Assembly (NCBI RefSeq): GCF_017833295.1
Contig: NZ_JAFIBW010000001.1
Span: 5,111,501-5,175,500 of the forward strand
Reading direction: 5' to 3'
Origin: Methylobacterium sp. PvR107
Lineage (GTDB): Bacteria > Pseudomonadota > Alphaproteobacteria > Rhizobiales > Beijerinckiaceae
DNA: 64,000 nucleotides
Part shown: positions 59,960-64,000 of the stretch, one piece after another
Numbering within the stretch: the stretch's first letter is position 1
How the letters are laid out: the number at the start of each line of letters is the position of its first letter
Made by a program: the position numbers and the translations under genes
The notes under the pieces: model-generated
The model's input: the letters and a program-made list of their open reading frames with translations, nothing else
What the model was told of the DNA's origin: nothing
The model's database searches: none

Positions 59960-62406
59960 CCCATCCGACCGACGACGAGGTTCGCGGGCCGGGACGTAAG
60001 TCAGCTTCCCTGAGCGGAGCGGCGGAGGAGATGCGCGGCGCAGCGGGGCCATTCATCGCCGCATTCGAACGCACCCCCCAGCCGATGGTCGTGACCGATC
60101 CGCGCCTCCCCGATAACCCCATCGTCTTCGCCAATCCTGCCTTCCTCGCCTTGACCGGCTACGCGGCCGGCGAGGTGCTCGGGCGCAACTGCCGGTTCCT
60201 CCAGGGCCCCGATACCGACCCTGCCGCCCTGGCCCAGGTCCGGGGCGCGATGGCCGGTCGGAAGGAGGTGAAGGTTCAACTCCTCAACTACCGCAAGGAC
60301 GGCTCGACATTCTGGAACGAGCTCTACCTCAGCCCGGTCTTCGATGAGGCCGGCGAACTCTTGAACTTTTTCGCCTCTCAGGTCGACGTCACGCTCGCGC
60401 GTCAGGGACAGGTCGCGGCGGAACGTCAGGCCGGCATCGAGCGGCGCCTCGCCGACGCCCAGCGGCAATTGAAGATCACCCTCACGGCCGCGGGGGTCGC
60501 AGGGACCTGGGATTGGGACATCCCGGGCAAGCGGCTCCACGTCGACGACCGCTTCGCGCTCCTCAACGGCATCGAGCAGGACGTCGGCGCAGTCGGCGTG
60601 CCCACCGGCGCCTTCTTCAATCGCGTCCACCCACAGGACCGGACGCGTGTGCGACTGGCTGTTAGCGGCATCCTGAACGGCGCCGAGATATTCGACCGAG
60701 AATATCGTCTGCAGGCGTCGGATGGCGCGATCCGTTGGGTCCATGCCCGGGGCCGCTGCGCATACGGCGCGGACGGCAGCCCGTTGCGCTTCACCGGGGT
60801 CCTGGTCGAGATCACCGAGCAGAAGCGCGTCGAGGAGCGGCTGCGCATCGCTCAGACCGCCGGCCGGATCGGCACTTTCGAGTACGTACCGGGCTTTGCC
60901 ACCGTCGCGGTGTCGCCCCAGTTCTGCAGCCTGCTCGGCATCGTACCGGCCGAGACCTTGGCGGTAAGCGCGGTGAACGCCCTCGTCTGCGAGGGCGGCC
61001 CCTTGCTCGACCCGAGCTTGGGGGTGTCCGGTGAGCTTCTCTATGCGGAAATGTACGTCCGGATGGCGGACACCGGTGAGATGCGCTGGCTCGCCAGGCG
61101 CGGCGAGGCTGTGCGCGACGACGCCTCGGCGGAGATGCGTCACGTCGGCGTGGTCTACGACGTCACGGCCACCAAGGCGTCCGAGGTCGCCCTACGCGAG
61201 ATGAACGATACGCTGGAGGCCCGCGTCCGCGAGGCCATCGCGGAACGCGAGCAGGCCGAGGAGCAGCTGCGCCAATCCCAGAAGATGGAGGCCGTCGGGC
61301 AACTCACCGGCGGCATTGCGCACGATTTCAACAACCTGCTCACCGGCATCGTTGGATCGCTCGACCTGATGCAGACCCGCATCAACGAGGGGCGGACCGA
61401 GAACCTGACCCGATACGCCGGCCTCGCCATGGCCTCGGCACAGCGTGCAGCGGCGCTCACCCATCGCCTGCTGGCGTTCTCGCGCCAGCAGCCGCTGGAG
61501 GCGAAGGCCGTGGACGTGAACCGGCTGGTGGGCTCGATGGACGACCTGCTGCGCCGCACGCTGGGCGAGCGCGTCCGCTTGGAAGTGGTCGTGGCGGGTG
61601 GCCTTTGGCTGACGCTGTGCGACCCGAACCAGTTGGAGAACGCCATACTCAACCTCGCCATCAACGCGCGCGACGCGATGCCGGATGGAGGGCGGCTCAT
61701 CATCGAGACGGCCAATTCATTCCTGGACGACGCCTACGTTGCTCGCGAGGTCGGGGTGCGGGCTGGGCAGTATGTCTGCGTCTGCGTCACCGACACCGGC
61801 AGCGGGATGCCGCCGGAGGTTATTGCGCGAGCGTTTGACCCTTTCTTCACGACGAAGCCCATTGGCCAGGGCACCGGGCTTGGCCTGAGCATGATCTACG
61901 GCTTCGCCAAGCAGTCCGAGGGCAACGTCAAGATCTATTCCGAGACCGGCAAGGGCACCTCGGTGAAGCTCTACCTCCCCCGCTATTACGGCGCGGTGGA
62001 GGAACCCGGCGCGACCGGGCGCGAGACGCCGCGTGCTGAACATGGCGAGACGGTCCTCGTGGTCGAGGATGACGATACCGTGCGCACGCTGGTCGTCGAG
62101 GTCCTGGGCGAACTCGGCTACGCCACGCGGGAGGCGCCCGACGGTCCGTCTGGCCTGCGCATCCTGCAGTCGGACGTACGGATCGACCTCCTCGTCACGG
62201 ACGTCGGGCTGCCCGGCCTGAACGGGCGCCAGCTCGCCGATCAGGCCCGCATCGGCCGGCCCGGTCTCAAGGTGCTGTTCATGACCGGCTACGCGGAGAA
62301 CGCCGCCTTCGGGGCTGGCCATCTCGAACCGGGTATGCAGATGATCACCAAGCCCTTCCCGGTGGAGGTATTGGCCAGCAAGATCCGCTCGATCATAGAA
62401 GCTTGA
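59956..62406 (+). CDS. LOV-PAS hybrid histidine kinase (blue-light sensor)
   Basis: An 816-residue soluble protein. The N-terminal LOV domain carries the photoactive motif GRNCRFLQG at residues 76-84 with Cys79, plus the flavin-contacting NYRKDGSTFWNELYLSP. A PAS domain (residues about 155-290) and another PAS-like region follow. The kinase core has IAHDFNNLLTG with His456, N-box LNLAINARDAMPDGG and G-boxes TDTGSGM and GQGTGLGLSMIYGF. A receiver with Asp749 (VTDVGLPGLNG) ends it. All catalytic residues appear intact. Blue light should form a Cys79-flavin bond and alter kinase output. The GTG start overlaps the cheC stop (GTGA), making it the last gene of the operon. Confidence 0.95.
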   Translation: MTHPTDDEVRGPGRKSASLSGAAEEMRGAAGPFIAAFERTPQPMVVTDPRLPDNPIVFANPAFLALTGYAAGEVLGRNCRFLQGPDTDPAALAQVRGAMAGRKEVKVQLLNYRKDGSTFWNELYLSPVFDEAGELLNFFASQVDVTLARQGQVAAERQAGIERRLADAQRQLKITLTAAGVAGTWDWDIPGKRLHVDDRFALLNGIEQDVGAVGVPTGAFFNRVHPQDRTRVRLAVSGILNGAEIFDREYRLQASDGAIRWVHARGRCAYGADGSPLRFTGVLVEITEQKRVEERLRIAQTAGRIGTFEYVPGFATVAVSPQFCSLLGIVPAETLAVSAVNALVCEGGPLLDPSLGVSGELLYAEMYVRMADTGEMRWLARRGEAVRDDASAEMRHVGVVYDVTATKASEVALREMNDTLEARVREAIAEREQAEEQLRQSQKMEAVGQLTGGIAHDFNNLLTGIVGSLDLMQTRINEGRTENLTRYAGLAMASAQRAAALTHRLLAFSRQQPLEAKAVDVNRLVGSMDDLLRRTLGERVRLEVVVAGGLWLTLCDPNQLENAILNLAINARDAMPDGGRLIIETANSFLDDAYVAREVGVRAGQYVCVCVTDTGSGMPPEVIARAFDPFFTTKPIGQGTGLGLSMIYGFAKQSEGNVKIYSETGKGTSVKLYLPRYYGAVEEPGATGRETPRAEHGETVLVVEDDDTVRTLVVEVLGELGYATREAPDGPSGLRILQSDVRIDLLVTDVGLPGLNGRQLADQARIGRPGLKVLFMTGYAENAAFGAGHLEPGMQMITKPFPVEVLASKIRSIIEA

Positions 62407-62923
62407 TCGTCAGTCTGTGCACGGGGCGAGTAGCACAGGAGCTAAATGCTAAGGGGCCATGACATGCTGATGTCATGCGGCCGCTTTCAGGTCTGCTTCG
62501 CCTTCCAAGCGGACCTCCGAATCCGCCAGGCATAAGATCCGCAGCGAGCCGCATTGAGACGAGGGCGGCCCGGGCCGCAGCAAAGGTCTGCTTCTTCGTC
62601 TTGAACGCCGGACGCGGTCGGACCGGTTTCGGCCAGACTACGTCACGCCGGATCGCCGGCGCGCGCAGAACCGGACGTTCGGCTTTTCGCCCATTTCGGC
62701 CATTCGTCGGCCATTGCCGGCATCTTCATAGCGGACATTGCCACGAAGCGAATCACGGATCCCACTTGCGCCACGACCGGATTTTCGGTTTTGGCCGAAT
62801 TGAGATCAACCCTGGCCGCGAGGAATTAACTTTTCCCGGTCCGAACGAGCAACAGCAACGCCGCTCAAAACAATTGCGCCGGAGCCGGAGCCTATCTCCG
62901 GGCATTGCCACCGGAGCCCCTCG
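62407..62923. other. Gap between the LOV kinase and the amidase gene
   Basis: No gene is seen; the region has mixed composition and contains low-sense open frames on both strands. An inverted repeat lies at 62459-62476. The 3' ends of the two genes converge here. Confidence 0.5.
62459..62476. terminator. Inverted repeat after the chemosensory operon
   Basis: ATGACAT-GCTG-ATGTCAT is a perfect 7+4+7 repeat, extended by imperfect GGCC pairs outside. It lies 53 bases after the last gene. There is no T run, so it may be an mRNA-end hairpin or a binding site rather than a classic terminator. Confidence 0.4.
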
Positions 62924-64000
62924 TCACTGTCTTGTAAACGGCCGAAGATTATAGTCCCGCGGCCTCGTTCGCTCGATCGCCGCAGCCGCCCGCACCACGT
63001 CGAACTCGCCGAGGTTGGGGCCCACGACCTGGATGCCGACGGGCATCCCGTCCGAGGCAATCCCCGCGCAAACTGATGCTGCGGGCTGCCCAGTGAGGTT
63101 GAAGGGATAAGTGTAGAAGGCCCACGAGACGAGGCTGCGATCTTCCAGCCCGTCTGGAATGTTCCGCCCTGCTTCCAAGGACGAGATAGGCAGTGTTGGC
63201 GACAGAAGGACATCGTAGTTGGTAAAGAAGCTGACCATCCGATCTCGCAGCGCATAGCGCGCGAATACGGTTTCGTAATAGCTGCGCATCTCCTGTGCGA
63301 GTGCGGCGTCGAGCACGTCGGCCACGGCCGGGTCCAGGAGATCGCGGCGGGATTCGAGGACACCGCGCAGCCGTGTGCCGATGCCGGCGTAGAACTCAGC
63401 GGTCCAAAGATCTGCCGGGTCGGACTCGAAGACGGCTTCGACCTCATCCACGATCGCGCCCTGGTCCGCCAGCGCCATCGCCGCGGCACCGGCGATGGCG
63501 GCGACTTCGGGGGTTGGCCGCGCGTAGCCGAGGGTCGCACTCCAGGCGACCCGTAGACCGGCCACGGAAGCCTTGGCCGCGCCGAGAAGGTCGGGCACGG
63601 GCCCGGCCACCGCGAACGGATCGCGCGGGTCGTGGCCGGCAACCGCACTCGTCAGCAGGGCGGCATCGGCCACGTTGCGCGCGAGAGAGCCGACATGGGC
63701 CAGGGTGGGCGTCGCAGAGGTCGGCCAGACCGGCACGCGTCCGAACTGCGCCTTGAGCCCGACGAGGCCGGTGAGCGCGGCTGGGATGCGCAGGGAGCCG
63801 CCGCCGTCGGTGCCTAGTGCGAAGGGCGTAATTCCGGCCGCCACCGATGCGGCCGCCCCGGCGCTCGATCCACCCGGCGTCTTCGTTAGGTCCCAGGGAT
63901 GCCGGGTTATGCCGGTGAGCGGCGAGTCGCCCACGGGCTTGGCTCCGAATTCGCTCGTCGTAGTCTTGCCGATGATGATCGCGCCTGCCGCGCGGAGTCT
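62924..64000 (-). CDS. Amidase signature family enzyme (partial)
   Basis: A 3'-complete fragment of about 358 codons; the N-terminus lies beyond the right edge of the window. It matches the amidase signature family: AIIIGKTTTSEFGAKP, TPGGSSAGAAASVAAG with the cis-serine, and ALGTDGGGSLRIPAALTGLV with the nucleophilic serine. The late region has DVLLSPTLPIS and FNLTGQPAASVCAG. The catalytic lysine is upstream, outside the window. Such enzymes hydrolyse carboxylic amides; the substrate is not predictable. It is convergent with the chemosensory operon. Confidence 0.93.
   Translation of the reverse strand, partial: RLRAAGAIIIGKTTTSEFGAKPVGDSPLTGITRHPWDLTKTPGGSSAGAAASVAAGITPFALGTDGGGSLRIPAALTGLVGLKAQFGRVPVWPTSATPTLAHVGSLARNVADAALLTSAVAGHDPRDPFAVAGPVPDLLGAAKASVAGLRVAWSATLGYARPTPEVAAIAGAAAMALADQGAIVDEVEAVFESDPADLWTAEFYAGIGTRLRGVLESRRDLLDPAVADVLDAALAQEMRSYYETVFARYALRDRMVSFFTNYDVLLSPTLPISSLEAGRNIPDGLEDRSLVSWAFYTYPFNLTGQPAASVCAGIASDGMPVGIQVVGPNLGEFDVVRAAAAIERTRPRDYNLRPFTRQ

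Noticed and set aside
62475-62954. A 159-codon plus-strand ORF after the LOV kinase
   Set aside because: Arg-rich, no ribosome-binding site or family, and it runs into the amidase 3' end.

Overview
This is a very GC-rich alphaproteobacterial chromosome segment, most likely from Methylobacterium or Methylorubrum (Hyphomicrobiales). The evidence is the gene order rpsA, sppA, ihfB, LapA-domain gene, trpF, together with families typical of that order: DUF2125, DUF6894, MucR, BcsN and BcsS. Species is not determinable from the sequence alone.

Layout. (1) 1-16.7 kb is a core region. It holds a Crp/Fnr regulator, ribosomal protein S1, SppA, IHF-beta, a LapA-domain protein, TrpF, a SnoaL-like protein, a DUF2125 protein, an acyltransferase, an AcrA/AcrB-type efflux pair, a rhodanese and a glycosyltransferase, and it ends in a proline tRNA. 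(2) 16.74-36.17 kb is an accessory island starting directly after the tRNA. It contains decayed prophage genes (tail protein, NlpC/P60 tail-assembly peptidase, XkdF-like protein, PAPS-reductase-like protein, the 5' stump of a cytosine methyltransferase), many small unknown genes, a MucR-like regulator, two DUF6894 genes, and cargo (PhyH-type dioxygenase, ABC substrate-binding protein, alpha/beta hydrolase). At least seven island genes carry frameshifts, in-frame TGA codons or truncations. I saw no integrase and no second attachment site. (3) 36.18-45.26 kb is a minus-strand cellulose operon, bcsA-bcsB-bcsZ-TPR-bcsN, with overlapping or nearly overlapping genes. (4) 45.69-49.09 kb, on the plus strand, holds a hybrid kinase/receiver protein with a degenerate kinase core, then bcsS. 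(5) 49.96-62.41 kb is one tightly packed chemosensory operon: a cytoplasmic MCP with two signalling tips, a triple-CheW protein, CheB, a HEAT-repeat protein, CheR, CheY, CheA, a small STAS-like protein, a second receiver, CheC, and a blue-light (LOV) hybrid histidine kinase. (6) A partial amidase runs off the right edge.

How it may work together (inference). The cellulose operon, the BcsS/hybrid-receiver pair and the light-linked chemosensory operon lie side by side with no flagellar genes. Two small PilZ-type genes, one with intact c-di-GMP-binding motifs, sit just beyond the bcsN end of the cellulose operon. This suggests a chemosensory pathway for attachment, aggregation or exopolysaccharide output that receives light input through the LOV kinase. 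It is the most interesting system in the window.
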